From: Ensifer adhaerens
GTDB lineage: Bacteria; Pseudomonadota; Alphaproteobacteria; Rhizobiales; Rhizobiaceae
Assembly (NCBI RefSeq): GCF_001270265.1
Contig: NZ_LGAP01000022.1
Location: forward strand, 1 to 64,000
Length of the DNA: 64,000 nucleotides
Direction: 5' to 3'
The translations under genes and the position numbers were made by a program. Shown here piece after piece: positions 26,098-34,482 of this stretch (position 1 is its first letter; each line of letters begins with the position of its first letter). Under the pieces are notes generated by a model that searched no databases, had not been told where the DNA came from, and saw only the letters and a program-made list of their open reading frames with translations.

Positions 26098-26988
26098 ATG
26101 AACAGAACCCAACTCTCCCAACTTGCTGTCCTTGCTGCCGTCGCCGCTCATGGCAGCTTTCGCGGTGCTGCCCGCGAGCTCGCTGTCGCGCCCTCGGCGG
26201 TCAGCCACGCCGTCGGCAGCCTGGAGGCGAGCCTCGGCGTCCGGCTTTTGGCGCGCACCACCCGCAGCGTCGCGCCGACCGAGGAAGGGCGACGGCTGCT
26301 CGAGCGGCTGGCGCCCGCACTCGACGAGATCGCCCATGCGCTGGAGGCTGCCACCGATGCGCGCGACCGGCCGGCCGGCAATTTGCGCATCACCGCGCCG
26401 CGATTTGCCGCCGATCTCATTCTGGCGCCCCAGCTTGGCGCCTTTCTCGACCGCTATCCCGAGATCGTGCTGGAGATCGCCAACGAAGATGGCTTTACCG
26501 ATATCGTCGAGCAGGGATACGACGCCGGCATCCGGCTGGGCGAAAGCCTCGAAGCCGACATGATCGCCGTCAGGGTCGGGCCGGAGCTGGAAAGTGCGGT
26601 GGTTGCCTCGCCCGATTATTTCGAGCGTTTCGGTCGGCCCCAGCATCCGCGCGATCTCGCCGGCCACCGCTGCATCCGGCGGCGCTTTTCCAACGGGACG
26701 CTCTATCGCTGGGAGTTCGAGAGGCAAGGTGAAGAGTTGACGGTTGCGGTCGAAGGGCCGCTTATCCTTGGCGAAGACAGGCCGATCATCAAGGCGGCAA
26801 TGGGCGGGGCCGGGCTTGCCTATCTCTTCCTCTCGCGGGTGGAAACGGCGATCGCCGAAGGGCGGTTGATCCGAGTGCTCGAAGACTGGTGTGCGCCCTA
26901 TGCCGGGCCGTTTCTCTATTATCCCAGTCGGCGCCAGATGCGTCCGGCGCTTCGCGCCTTCATCGATTTCTTCAAGCATGTTGGTTAG
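26098..26988 (+). CDS. LysR-family transcriptional regulator
   Basis: 296 residues. A winged helix (1-60) with the HTH HGSFRGAARELAVAPSAVSHA, and a periplasmic-binding-like effector domain (about 90-290). It is close to the DsdC/GcvA/AaeR type with GxRLGESLEADM. The 200-bp region shared with the aldo/keto reductase gene should hold its operator, but no clear T-N11-A palindrome was picked out by eye. The start at 26098 follows the family N-terminus MNRTQLSQL. Confidence 0.86.
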   Translation: MNRTQLSQLAVLAAVAAHGSFRGAARELAVAPSAVSHAVGSLEASLGVRLLARTTRSVAPTEEGRRLLERLAPALDEIAHALEAATDARDRPAGNLRITAPRFAADLILAPQLGAFLDRYPEIVLEIANEDGFTDIVEQGYDAGIRLGESLEADMIAVRVGPELESAVVASPDYFERFGRPQHPRDLAGHRCIRRRFSNGTLYRWEFERQGEELTVAVEGPLILGEDRPIIKAAMGGAGLAYLFLSRVETAIAEGRLIRVLEDWCAPYAGPFLYYPSRRQMRPALRAFIDFFKHVG

Positions 26989-27097
26989 GTCGAGTGGCGG
27001 GCTTCATCGCCCGCCTGTTGGAGTTTGCATCGGACTTGCAATTGCCTGTCGGCCCGGCACAGTCGCGCTCACGCGGAATGTCATGAGGGGAAGTGCA

Positions 27098-27733
27098 GTG
27101 AAGAAACCCGGTTCGATAAAGGCGCTGGAAGATCTCGGGCGCGTGCGGCTGTCGAAAAACTTCTTCCTGCGCGAATTCCTGCATTCCGAGATTGCCGATT
27201 TCCATCGCATCCCGAACATACCCGATGATCCCGAACTGGCGATCGAGGCGGGGCGGCGATTATGCGAAGAACTGCTGGAGCCGCTGGAGGCGACCTTCGG
27301 CCGAGTGACCATTCGCTCCGGCTACCGAAACCGCGCGGTCAACGGCTTTGGCAACGCCCACGGCCTCAATTGCTCGAGCAATGCGGCGTCGGCGGCCGAC
27401 CACATTTGGGATATGCGCGATGCGGACGGATGCATCGGTGCATCCGCCTGCATCGTCATTCCCTGGGTCTGGGACCGTCGCGGAGAGATCGGCGGCTGGC
27501 AGTCGATCGCCTGGTGGATCCACGACCATCTACCCTATTCGTCGCTCTGTTTCTTTCCGAAACTCTGGGCATTCAACATCCAGTGGCACGAGCAGCCGGC
27601 GCGCCGGATCAGAAGCTTCGCCGAGCCGCGCGGCATGCTGACCAAGCCGGGCATGGCAAACCAGCACGGCAGCCATAGTGCGTTCTATGCGCTCTTCCCA
27701 GCGCCGGCGGACGTGCCGAAGTTCAGCTTGTAG
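27098..27733 (+). CDS. Peptidase M15-like protein
   Basis: About 211 residues. The central segment RVTIRSGYRNRAVNGFGNAH, then the SSNAASAADHIWDMRD segment, resembles the zinc region of M15 peptidases (Arg-Ser-Gly-Tyr-Arg then His and Asp ligands). Family members cut D-alanyl peptide bonds or act as phage endolysins. No signal peptide is seen. GTG at 27098 has GAGGGGA at 27086-27092; an ATG at 27083 is an alternative. The 3' end overlaps the convergent GNAT gene by 49 bp. Confidence 0.6.
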   Translation: MKKPGSIKALEDLGRVRLSKNFFLREFLHSEIADFHRIPNIPDDPELAIEAGRRLCEELLEPLEATFGRVTIRSGYRNRAVNGFGNAHGLNCSSNAASAADHIWDMRDADGCIGASACIVIPWVWDRRGEIGGWQSIAWWIHDHLPYSSLCFFPKLWAFNIQWHEQPARRIRSFAEPRGMLTKPGMANQHGSHSAFYALFPAPADVPKFSL

Positions 27734-28158
27734 CGCACGTGGTCGTCGGTCGCCGAGTAACGGTCATAGAGCCGCCGCGCCGCGGCATTGTTGCGTTCCG
27801 TATACCAATAGAGCCGGTCCCAGTCCGATGTTCGGCAGAGCGCGACCAGGTCGTCGATCATGGCACGGGCGACGCCCCGGCCGCGCGCCGACGGATCGAC
27901 ATAGAGATCCTCGATGTAGCCGATGGGACGCCGAAAGAAGGTGGCGAGCTGTTCCTGGCAGATGGCGAAACCGACCGGTTCGCCATCGAGGATCGCCAGC
28001 CGGGCAAAGAGCGGTGCTGCGGGGTCGATGAGGCGGCTCCAGGTCAGGCTGATGATATCCTCCGCCAGCTCCGTGCCGGAGAAGGCGACATAGCCGGCCC
28101 ACAGGCGGCGCCAATGCGTTTCATCGCCGGCGGTCGCCGCCCGTATGCTCAATGCCAC
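27685..28158 (-). CDS. GNAT family N-acetyltransferase
   Basis: 157 residues with motif A YVDPSARGRGVARAMIDDL (acetyl-CoA binding) and C-terminal NNAAARRLYDRY. It transfers acetyl to an unknown amine. It starts 16 bp after the aldo/keto reductase stop, so they share an operon. The C-terminal coding end overlaps the convergent gene at 27098. Confidence 0.83.
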   Translation of the reverse strand: MALSIRAATAGDETHWRRLWAGYVAFSGTELAEDIISLTWSRLIDPAAPLFARLAILDGEPVGFAICQEQLATFFRRPIGYIEDLYVDPSARGRGVARAMIDDLVALCRTSDWDRLYWYTERNNAAARRLYDRYSATDDHVRYKLNFGTSAGAGKSA

Positions 28159-28174
28159 GGTCCTTGCCTTGCTC

Positions 28175-29125
28175 CTATTCGCTGACGTCGTTGAGTCGGC
28201 GCATCGCCTCGTCGCTCAATGTCAGCCGGGTCGAACGAATGAGGCTCGCCAACTGGTCGAGATTGGTAGCGCTGGCGATGGGCGCGGTGATGCCCTTGCG
28301 GTTTCTGACCCAGGCGAGCGCAATCTCGGCCTGTGTCGCTCCGATTTCTTCGGCGATTTCATCGAGCACGCCGAGGATGCGCATGCCGCGGCCATCAAGA
28401 TATTTTTCGACGCCTGAGCCGCGCGCCGATCCTTCCAGGTCCTTGTGGGTGCGGTACTTGCCCGAGAGGAAGCCACGCGCCAGCCCGAAATAGCTGATGA
28501 CGCCGATCTCCTCGCCGATGCAGAGATCGCGCAACGGCCCGTCGAAGCTGTCGCGATCATAGAGATTGTATTCCGGCTGCAGCACCGCATAGCGGGGCAG
28601 GCCGCCATTGGCGGCGACATCGAGCGCTTCGCGCAGCTGCAGCGAGTTCAGGTTCGACGCGCCGACGGCGCGCACCTTGCCCTCAGACAGCAGCTGGTCG
28701 TAGGCGGCAAGCGTTTCTTCGTAAGGGGTTTCGGGATCGGGCCAGTGCGACAGGTAAAGGTCGATATAGTCCGTCTGCAGACGCTTCAAGGAATCCTCGA
28801 CCGCCTGCAGGATCCAGCGGCGCGACAGGCCCTTGCGGTCCGGCCCAAGCTCGGAGCCGACCTTGGTGACGATCACGGCCTGGTCGCGGCTGCGACCGGA
28901 CTGTTTCAACCATTTGCCGATGATCGTCTCGGATTCGCCGCCCTGGTTTCCTGGTGCCCAGGAGGAGTAAACGTCGGCGGTATCGATGGCATTGAGGCCG
29001 GCTTCGAAGAAGGCGTCGAGCAGGGCGAAGGACGTCTTTTCGTCCGCCGTCCAGCCGAAGACATTGCCGCCGAAGACGAGCGGCGCGATTGAAAGGTCGG
29101 TGCGGCCAAGTCTACGTTTTTCCAT
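28175..29125 (-). CDS. Aldo/keto reductase (AKR11/12-like)
   Basis: 316 residues. The TIM-barrel tetrad is visible: Asp and Tyr in AIDTADVYSSWAPGN, Lys in VTKVGSELG, His in DLYLSHWPDPETP. The N-terminus MEKRRLGRTDLSIAPLVFGG is canonical. It is divergent from the Gfo/Idh dehydrogenase at 29303, and is first in an operon with the GNAT gene. Probably reduces sugar- or carbonyl-type substrates; not assignable. Confidence 0.86.
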   Translation of the reverse strand: MEKRRLGRTDLSIAPLVFGGNVFGWTADEKTSFALLDAFFEAGLNAIDTADVYSSWAPGNQGGESETIIGKWLKQSGRSRDQAVIVTKVGSELGPDRKGLSRRWILQAVEDSLKRLQTDYIDLYLSHWPDPETPYEETLAAYDQLLSEGKVRAVGASNLNSLQLREALDVAANGGLPRYAVLQPEYNLYDRDSFDGPLRDLCIGEEIGVISYFGLARGFLSGKYRTHKDLEGSARGSGVEKYLDGRGMRILGVLDEIAEEIGATQAEIALAWVRNRKGITAPIASATNLDQLASLIRSTRLTLSDEAMRRLNDVSE

Positions 29126-29302
29126 GGTTTCGCTCCATTGGACTGGATGAAAGCAAGTGCGCGATCGGGAGGATTGCCGGCAGGAACATAAGGCAAGCGA
29201 ACAAAGATTGTCACCTGCCGCCTGTTTTTTTTATCATTTGTCGCCGCTTGATAGGTACGTACCTCGCCGTTAGTCTCTGTCTCCAAATAAAGGAGCCCCA
29301 CC

Positions 29303-30289
29303 ATGTTTCGTTTCGGAATTCTGTCCACGGCCAAGATCGGTCGCGATCTCGTCGTGCCTGCCATCCAGGACGCCGAGAACTGCGTCGTTTCGGCAGTCGC
29401 GAGCCGCGACCTTTCAAAGGCGCGCGCCATGGCCGACCGCTTTTCCGCGCCGCATGCTTTCGGATCCTATGAGGAGATGCTCGCCTCCGATACGATCGAT
29501 GCGGTCTATATCCCGCTGCCGACGTCGCAGCATGTGGAATGGACGATCAAGGCCGCCAATGCCGGCAAACATGTGCTCTGCGAGAAGCCGATTGCGCTTC
29601 GGGCATCCGAGATCGATGCGCTGATTGCCGCGCGCGACCGCAACAAAGTGCTGATCGCCGAAGCCTTCATGGTCACCTACAGCCCCGTCTGGCGCAAGGT
29701 CCGCTCGTTGCTGGCTGATGGTGCTATCGGCCGGCTGCGGCATGTGCAGGGCGCCTTCACCTATTTCAACCGCGACCCCGGCAATATGCGCAACATTCCG
29801 GCGCTCGGCGGCGGCGGCCTGCCGGATATCGGCGTCTACCCGACGATCACCACCCGTTTCGTCACGGCCAAGGAGCCGGTGCGCGTGCAGGCGAGCACCG
29901 ACCGCGACCCGGAATTCGGCACCGACATCTATTCGAGCGTGCGCGCCGACTTCGGTGATTTCGAACTGAGCTTCTACATCTCCACGCAGCTTGCCGCCCG
30001 CCAGGTCATGGTGTTCCACGGCGACAAGGGTTTCATCGAGGTGAAGTCGCCGTTCAATGCCGATCGCTACGGCCGCGAGGAAGTGGAACTGACCAACCAG
30101 AACCACGCCCAGTCACAGCTTTTCCGCTTCCAGGATGCGCGCCAGTACAAGCTGCAGGCCGAAGCTTTTGCGCGCGCTGCAAAGGGAGAAGCCGAGGAAG
30201 TCGTGACGCTCGAAAACTCGCGGCTCAACCAGAAGCTCATCGACGCGATCTATCGCGCCAGCGACAAGGACGGCTGGGAAAAGATCTGA
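29303..30289 (+). CDS. Gfo/Idh/MocA family oxidoreductase
   Basis: 328 residues. The Rossmann domain (1-120) has [12 protein letters not shown] and the family lysine in [10 protein letters not shown]; the C-terminal alpha/beta domain has [14 protein letters not shown], where Asp and Tyr line the active site. It oxidises or reduces a sugar or polyol with NAD(P). AAAGGAG precedes the start. The divergent aldo/keto reductase suggests a shared sugar-related pathway, which is inference. Confidence 0.86.
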   Translation: MFRFGILSTAKIGRDLVVPAIQDAENCVVSAVASRDLSKARAMADRFSAPHAFGSYEEMLASDTIDAVYIPLPTSQHVEWTIKAANAGKHVLCEKPIALRASEIDALIAARDRNKVLIAEAFMVTYSPVWRKVRSLLADGAIGRLRHVQGAFTYFNRDPGNMRNIPALGGGGLPDIGVYPTITTRFVTAKEPVRVQASTDRDPEFGTDIYSSVRADFGDFELSFYISTQLAARQVMVFHGDKGFIEVKSPFNADRYGREEVELTNQNHAQSQLFRFQDARQYKLQAEAFARAAKGEAEEVVTLENSRLNQKLIDAIYRASDKDGWEKI

Positions 30290-30302
30290 TCCGGCTAGAC
30301 TC

Positions 30303-30341
30303 AGCGTCTCCGCGACTCCGTCTAACGCCGAAACACTCCAA
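30303..30341 (+). repeat. RIME1-like repeat fragment (copy 6)
   Basis: AGCGTCTCCGCGACTCCG followed by TCTAACGCCGAAACACTCC matches only the second palindrome of the full elements, with several substitutions. Confidence 0.55.
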
Positions 30342-30418
30342 GGAACGACAAAAGCCCGCTGGCGCGAGTCCGCGGGCTGGGACTGATGACAAGCTGATTT
30401 CGCGGTTCGACCCCTCTG

Positions 30419-30514
30419 CCGTCATCCTCGGGCTTGACCCCAGGATCCAGCCCTGCCTCCACGGCGCGATGGCTTGAGGGCGCCGGATGCTCGGGTCAAG
30501 CCCGAGCATGACGG
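30419..30514. repeat. Inverted repeat of the GTCATGCTCGGGCTTGACCC type
   Basis: The left arm 30419-30441 and right arm 30493-30514 are near-perfect inverted copies (CCGTCATCCTCGGGCTTGAC against the complement of GTCAAGCCCGAGCATGACGG) around a 50-bp centre. Such elements are common between genes in many alphaproteobacteria, from memory. No associated transposase. Confidence 0.7.
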
Positions 30515-30589
30515 AGAGAGCGGTGCTATTGGCGATCAGCGCTGCACCGAGCGGGAGTTCGTCAGCAGGCTTTTCCGTTTTCGCGGAGA

Positions 30590-30997
30590 TCAGGCCAGCG
30601 CCGCCCGCTCCCTGGCAAGGCCTTTCACCTTGAAGAACAGGAAGTCGCCGACGCCGATGATGCCGATGATCACAAGCCCGACGCCGATTGCCGAGAGCGA
30701 GTTAAACGCGGTCGCAAGCAGTGCGAGGCTTGCGACCTGCCAGAGGATGTCGCCGGCGATGCTGACGCGGGCGGCTGCCGACACCGGGCCACCATTGCGG
30801 GCCGCCGAGAGATGGAAGATCCCCCAGGCGAGAAGCCCGACGCCGAGCAGCTTCATCATCAGCGGTGTGGCAGCGGGGCTTATGAGGGCGGCGAGCGGTG
30901 CCGCGTCGAGGATGAGGACGGCGCCGACGAAGAGGGAAAATGCGCCGTCGGCGAGGAAGGTCTTGTTGAGCAGGCTGCGGTTGGAGGGGGTCAGCAT
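30590..30997 (-). CDS. Four-helix integral membrane protein of unknown function
   Basis: 135 residues with four hydrophobic helices (about 15-37, 45-65, 75-97 and 100-122). The last is Gly/Ile-rich (AIGVGLVIIGIIGVGDFLFF). No family was recognised. It is divergent from the MmyB-type regulator at 31194, and the 196-bp gap holds an array of palindromic operators, so it is the probable target of that regulator. Confidence 0.65.
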   Translation of the reverse strand: MLTPSNRSLLNKTFLADGAFSLFVGAVLILDAAPLAALISPAATPLMMKLLGVGLLAWGIFHLSAARNGGPVSAAARVSIAGDILWQVASLALLATAFNSLSAIGVGLVIIGIIGVGDFLFFKVKGLARERAALA

Positions 30998-31054
30998 TTT
31001 CGGCTCCGTTCGTTGTCGATGGCCGGATGTTGCCGCCTTGAGATCATGAAACCA

Positions 31055-31146
31055 ATTACCTCTGGGGTAATGGATGCTTTACCCCAGGGGTAATGGAAAC
31101 CTTACTCCGACATAATTGGTTCCATTACCCCGGAGGTAATGGATTT
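31055..31146. promoter_or_regulatory. Four tandem 23-bp operator units with ATTACC-GGTAAT palindromes
   Basis: Units start at 31055, 31078, 31101 and 31124. Units 1, 2 and 4 contain the palindromes ATTACCTCTGGGGTAAT, TTACCCCAGGGGTAA and ATTACCCCGGAGGTAAT, centred at 31063, 31086 and 31132. Unit 3, centred at 31109 (TTACTCCGACATAAT), is degenerate. The exact 23-bp period over four units indicates cooperative repressor binding. It lies between the XRE regulator and the divergent membrane-protein gene. Confidence 0.78.
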
Positions 31147-31193
31147 TACGCCGCGCCTGCGCCAATCTGCCGGCGCAACGGAGATCGGCATCG

Positions 31194-31973
31194 ATGGAAT
31201 TCGGCAGTCACCTGAAGGAATGGCGCGGGCATCGCCGCATGAGCCAGCTCGACCTGGCCGTCGCCGCCGGTATCTCGACGCGGCACCTCTCCTTCCTCGA
31301 GACCGGCCGCTCGAAGCCATCCGAAGGCATGATCCTGCGGCTGGCGTCGGTGCTCGACATTCCCGCCCGTGACCAGGGCACGCTGTTTTCGGCTGCCGGG
31401 TTCCGTCCACGCATGACGACGCGTCCGGCGGCGGGGCTCGATGCCATGCCGCCGGCCGTCGCCAATGCCATCCGGCTCATCCTCGCCCGTCACGATCCTT
31501 ATCCGGGCCTCGTGCTCGATCACGAATACACACTCCTGATCGTCAATCCCGCGCTGGCGGCACTGGCCGTCTCGGCTGATGTGCCCTTCAACCCCGGCCA
31601 GAACTTTCTCGATGCCTTTCTCTCGTCGGAGAATGTCCGCGCCCTGGTCGTCAATTGGGAGGCCGCGGCCGCGGACCTCGTCCAGCGCGTTCGCACCGAA
31701 GCGTGGCTGCAAGGCCCTCGCAGTCGCCTTGGCAAGAGGCTGGAGAAACTGGCGGCCGATCCCGCCGTCAAGCGCGCGGTCGAGAACTATCCGGATACCG
31801 ATCGGTTGCCGGTTCTGCCCGTCGGGTTGCGCGTCGGGCCGGTGACCTTGAGCTTCATCACCACGCTCCAGACCTTCGGCTCGACGCAGGACGCATTGGT
31901 GGAAGGTGTGCTGATCGAATCCTTCTTCCCGGCCGACGAGGAAACGAGAACCTTCTTCGAACGAAAGGGATGA
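31194..31973 (+). CDS. XRE-type regulator with MmyB-like ligand-binding domain
   Basis: 259 residues. An N-terminal helix-turn-helix (about 5-60, MSQLDLAVAAGISTRHLSFL) is followed by an MmyB-type PAS-like domain (about 90-255) with DPYPGLVLDHEYTLLIVNPA and LSFITTLQTFGSTQDALVEG. MmyB domains bind small lipophilic ligands such as fatty acids in a Streptosporangium crystal structure. The adjacent operator array suggests autoregulation and control of the divergent membrane protein. The start at 31194 is 47 bp after the array. Confidence 0.87.
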   Translation: MEFGSHLKEWRGHRRMSQLDLAVAAGISTRHLSFLETGRSKPSEGMILRLASVLDIPARDQGTLFSAAGFRPRMTTRPAAGLDAMPPAVANAIRLILARHDPYPGLVLDHEYTLLIVNPALAALAVSADVPFNPGQNFLDAFLSSENVRALVVNWEAAAADLVQRVRTEAWLQGPRSRLGKRLEKLAADPAVKRAVENYPDTDRLPVLPVGLRVGPVTLSFITTLQTFGSTQDALVEGVLIESFFPADEETRTFFERKG

Positions 31974-31977
31974 CGTT

Positions 31978-32193
31978 TCAGCTGTTGTGCACGCCCGCGG
32001 CGCTGGCGCCGCACAGCGTCAGGGCAATCCCCATGTTGTAGCCGCCGATCGCCGCTGCGACCTCTACCCAGTCTCCGCCTGCACCCGCCAGGATGCAAAG
32101 CGCGCCGGCGACGAACAGGCATGTCCGAGGCGAGCGGAGCCCAGCGACAAGCATACCGAGCACGAAGGTGGCGATAATGATCATGAAACGCAC
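31978..32193 (-). CDS. Small two-to-three-helix membrane protein
   Basis: 71 residues, with hydrophobic helices at about 3-20, 25-42 and 48-66. No family recognised. It starts (GTG 32193, or ATG 32184) 16 bp after the EmrE-like gene in the same direction, so it is probably the last gene of the glycan cassette. Confidence 0.5.
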   Translation of the reverse strand: MRFMIIIATFVLGMLVAGLRSPRTCLFVAGALCILAGAGGDWVEVAAAIGGYNMGIALTLCGASAAGVHNS

Positions 32194-32209
32194 ATTGCTG
32201 GCATCGCCG

Positions 32210-32572
32210 TCAGGAATTGATGATGATCATGCCGCTGATGATCAGCACCGCGCCACCGACATAGCGCAGCGTCAAGGCTTCGCCGAGGAAGACGGCAGCA
32301 AGCAGCGGCACGATGCAGAAGGTCAGGGCCATGAACGAGTAGGCAATCGTCAGCGGCACCGACTTGATGGTGAAGATCCAGATGATCGTGCCGAAGCCGT
32401 AGACGATGAGGGCCGTCAGCAGCGTCGGGCTGAAAATGAGCGCCAGCAGACCCTGCGCGTCGGGACTTCCCGTCTTGGCGCTCGTCAGCTTGAAAAGGAT
32501 CTGTCCGGCCGAGATCAGGACCGGCGTGAAGAACAGGCCAAACCAGACGGCAGGGGCGAGATTGAGATTCAT
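32210..32572 (-). CDS. EmrE/ArnE-like small membrane transporter (candidate lipid-sugar flippase)
   Basis: 120 residues with four helices, ending in LTLRYVGGAVLIISGMIIIN as in DMT/EamA half-size proteins of the ArnE/EmrE kind. The Glu of EmrE helix 1 is not evident, so drug efflux is unlikely. Neighbouring GtrB-like and GT-C-like genes suggest that it flips polyprenyl-phosphate-sugar across the inner membrane, as GtrA or ArnEF do. ATG 32572 gives a good TM1; an upstream ATG at 32641 would run into the methyltransferase gene. Confidence 0.68.
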   Translation of the reverse strand: MNLNLAPAVWFGLFFTPVLISAGQILFKLTSAKTGSPDAQGLLALIFSPTLLTALIVYGFGTIIWIFTIKSVPLTIAYSFMALTFCIVPLLAAVFLGEALTLRYVGGAVLIISGMIIINS

Positions 32573-32592
32573 CGCAGGTTGCCTCGCATCCA

Positions 32593-33303
32593 CTAGGCCT
32601 TGTCTTCGCAATAGAAAATATCGCGACCGATATCGATGCACGCGTGCCGCGCCGGGACCGGGTGCATCGCCCGCAGGAAGGAGTGCGTGTAGGGGAAGAA
32701 GTTGAAATGCGGATTGAAGGTGTAGCGATATTCGCGCTCGCGCGGAACGACGATGATCAGCCGCTGCCGGGTGATCCGGCGCAGTTCGGCGATCGCCTTG
32801 CGATAGTCGAGAATGTGCTCGATGACATGGGTGCAGACGACGGTATCGAATTCGCCGTCATCGAATGGAAGCTCTTCGATCATCGCCGCGACGTATTCCA
32901 CGCCCTCGATCGCGGCTGCGTCATCGATGGCGAAGTCGACGCCGGTCAGGCGCTGCAGATCGGGGTTCGCGCTTCGGATGTGCTTCAGCAGCACACCGGT
33001 GCCGCAACCGACATCGCAGACGGATTTGCCGCGCACCTCGGCTGCAATCTTGCGAACACAGGCCTCCGAGTTGTCGGTTCCTTCGTGAACGCGCGGATGC
33101 TGCCTGTAGAGTTGCTCGTATTCTAAAGCCGTCAGGAAAGGGGCACGTTCGCGAAAGCGAGCGAGGTGGGCGATATGCTCACCCCAGGCGAGGCTCGCCA
33201 TGCCCTTGAACAGCCGTGAGTCCCTGAGGAACGGCGGCAGTATGTCTTCGATGACGAAGCGTATGCGGTTGGTCGTTTCGCGGTTCATCGACTGTTGTTC
33301 CAT
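32593..33303 (-). CDS. Class I SAM-dependent methyltransferase
   Basis: 236 residues. A SAM motif SVCDVGCGTGVLLKHI (about 98-113), acidic VDFAID, VAAMIEELPFDDGEFDTVVC and the C-terminal RQRLIIVVPRERE are typical of small-molecule or sugar methyltransferases. It starts 13 bp after the GtrB-like gene, so it is part of the same operon and may methylate the glycan or its precursor (inference). ATG 33288 is an alternative start. Confidence 0.8.
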   Translation of the reverse strand: MEQQSMNRETTNRIRFVIEDILPPFLRDSRLFKGMASLAWGEHIAHLARFRERAPFLTALEYEQLYRQHPRVHEGTDNSEACVRKIAAEVRGKSVCDVGCGTGVLLKHIRSANPDLQRLTGVDFAIDDAAAIEGVEYVAAMIEELPFDDGEFDTVVCTHVIEHILDYRKAIAELRRITRQRLIIVVPREREYRYTFNPHFNFFPYTHSFLRAMHPVPARHACIDIGRDIFYCEDKA

Positions 33304-33316
33304 ATATCTCGTGAGC

Positions 33317-34315
33317 TTAGGCCGCGTCGGGTCCGCGCCGTTGGGCACGGAGCGGCGGGACTGCCGGTTTTTCAACGACAGCCTCTCGCGCAGCGCGCCG
33401 GTCGGTCGCCATGTAATGCAGCCGCAACTGCTCGGTGCGCGCCCGCGATACGGAGTCCAGGATCAGGCCGGCGGTGAACATCATGATCGATATCAACAGC
33501 AGCACCATCGAAAGCACCCATGTCGGCATGCGGGGTACCAGCCCGGTCTCGAAATATTCGATCAGCACCGGCGTCATGAAAATCAGGCTCGTTGCCATGA
33601 AAGTGAGACTGACCAGGCCGAAGAAGGCGAAGGGTCGCGTTTCCTTCATCAGCATCGCGAACATCCAGAGGATCTTGGCTCCGTCGCGGAAAGTGGAGAG
33701 CTTGGAATGCGAGCCTTCGGGACGTCGGCCATAGTCCAGCTCCAGTTCGCTGACCGGCAGTTTTAACCGCGAGGCATGGACCGACATCTCGGTCTCGATC
33801 TCGAAACCGGCGGATATCGCCGGAAAACTCTTCACGAACCGTCGCGAGAAAACGCGATAGCCGGAAAAGATGTCGCTAAAGTCCGTACCGAAGATCGACC
33901 GGTAGAGGTAGTTGAATAGCTTGTTGCCGAGCGCGTGGCCTTGCCTGCCGGCATCCTCGCGAATATTGCGCCGCGTCCCGACGACCATGTCCGCCTGTTC
34001 GGTAATCAGCGTGCGGATCAGGTCTTCCGCGTCAGCTGGCGAGTAGGTGCCGTCGCCATCCGCCATCACGTAGATATCAGCATCGATATCGGCAAACATC
34101 CGTCGAACGACGTGCCCTTTGCCTTGCCTTCTTTCGCGAACGACAGTCGCGCCGGCAAGCATTGCCTCTAACGCGGTTCCGTCCGTCGAGTTGTTGTCGA
34201 AGACGTGAATGCTGGCCGTCGGCAACGCAGCTCTGAAGTCGCGCACAAGGCCGCCGATGGTCGAAGCTTCGTTGTAGCAGGGCAGAAGGACAGCAATGCT
34301 TAAGGGTTCAAACAT
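33317..34315 (-). CDS. GtrB/DPM1-like polyprenyl-phosphate glycosyltransferase
   Basis: 332 residues. A GT2 domain (1-230) has LLPCYNEASTIGGLVRDF, FDNNSTDGT and the metal-binding DGDGTYSPADAEDLI. Two C-terminal helices (about 240-262 and 273-297) match the GtrB type rather than soluble DPM1. It should make a polyprenyl-phosphate-linked sugar at the cytoplasmic face, for use in the periplasm. First gene of the minus-strand operon with the methyltransferase, the EmrE-like protein and the small membrane protein; divergent from the GT-C-like gene at 34483. Confidence 0.85.
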   Translation of the reverse strand: MFEPLSIAVLLPCYNEASTIGGLVRDFRAALPTASIHVFDNNSTDGTALEAMLAGATVVRERRQGKGHVVRRMFADIDADIYVMADGDGTYSPADAEDLIRTLITEQADMVVGTRRNIREDAGRQGHALGNKLFNYLYRSIFGTDFSDIFSGYRVFSRRFVKSFPAISAGFEIETEMSVHASRLKLPVSELELDYGRRPEGSHSKLSTFRDGAKILWMFAMLMKETRPFAFFGLVSLTFMATSLIFMTPVLIEYFETGLVPRMPTWVLSMVLLLISIMMFTAGLILDSVSRARTEQLRLHYMATDRRAAREAVVEKPAVPPLRAQRRGPDAA

Positions 34316-34482
34316 CGGCGCAGCTCGATCTAAAAGGTATCGGGGGCATGATAGGCGTCGCCGGTTAACAACACGCCAAGGTACACATGCGCGCCAGCGC
34401 CCCTGTCTTCGCGAACCCGATAAGCTTTACCGTTTTTTGATCCCGCCCGATTAGGTTGCAGGGAGGACAGGGGCGTAAGAAG

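Larger units (their letters stand above)
30290..30589. other. Intergenic gap filled by repeats
   Basis: 300 bp between two converging genes. It holds a fragment of the RIME1-like family (30303-30341), a weak stem AGCCCGC/GCGGGCT (30353-30378) and a GTCATCCTCGGGCTTGACCC inverted repeat (30419-30514). No gene was recognised. Confidence 0.6.
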
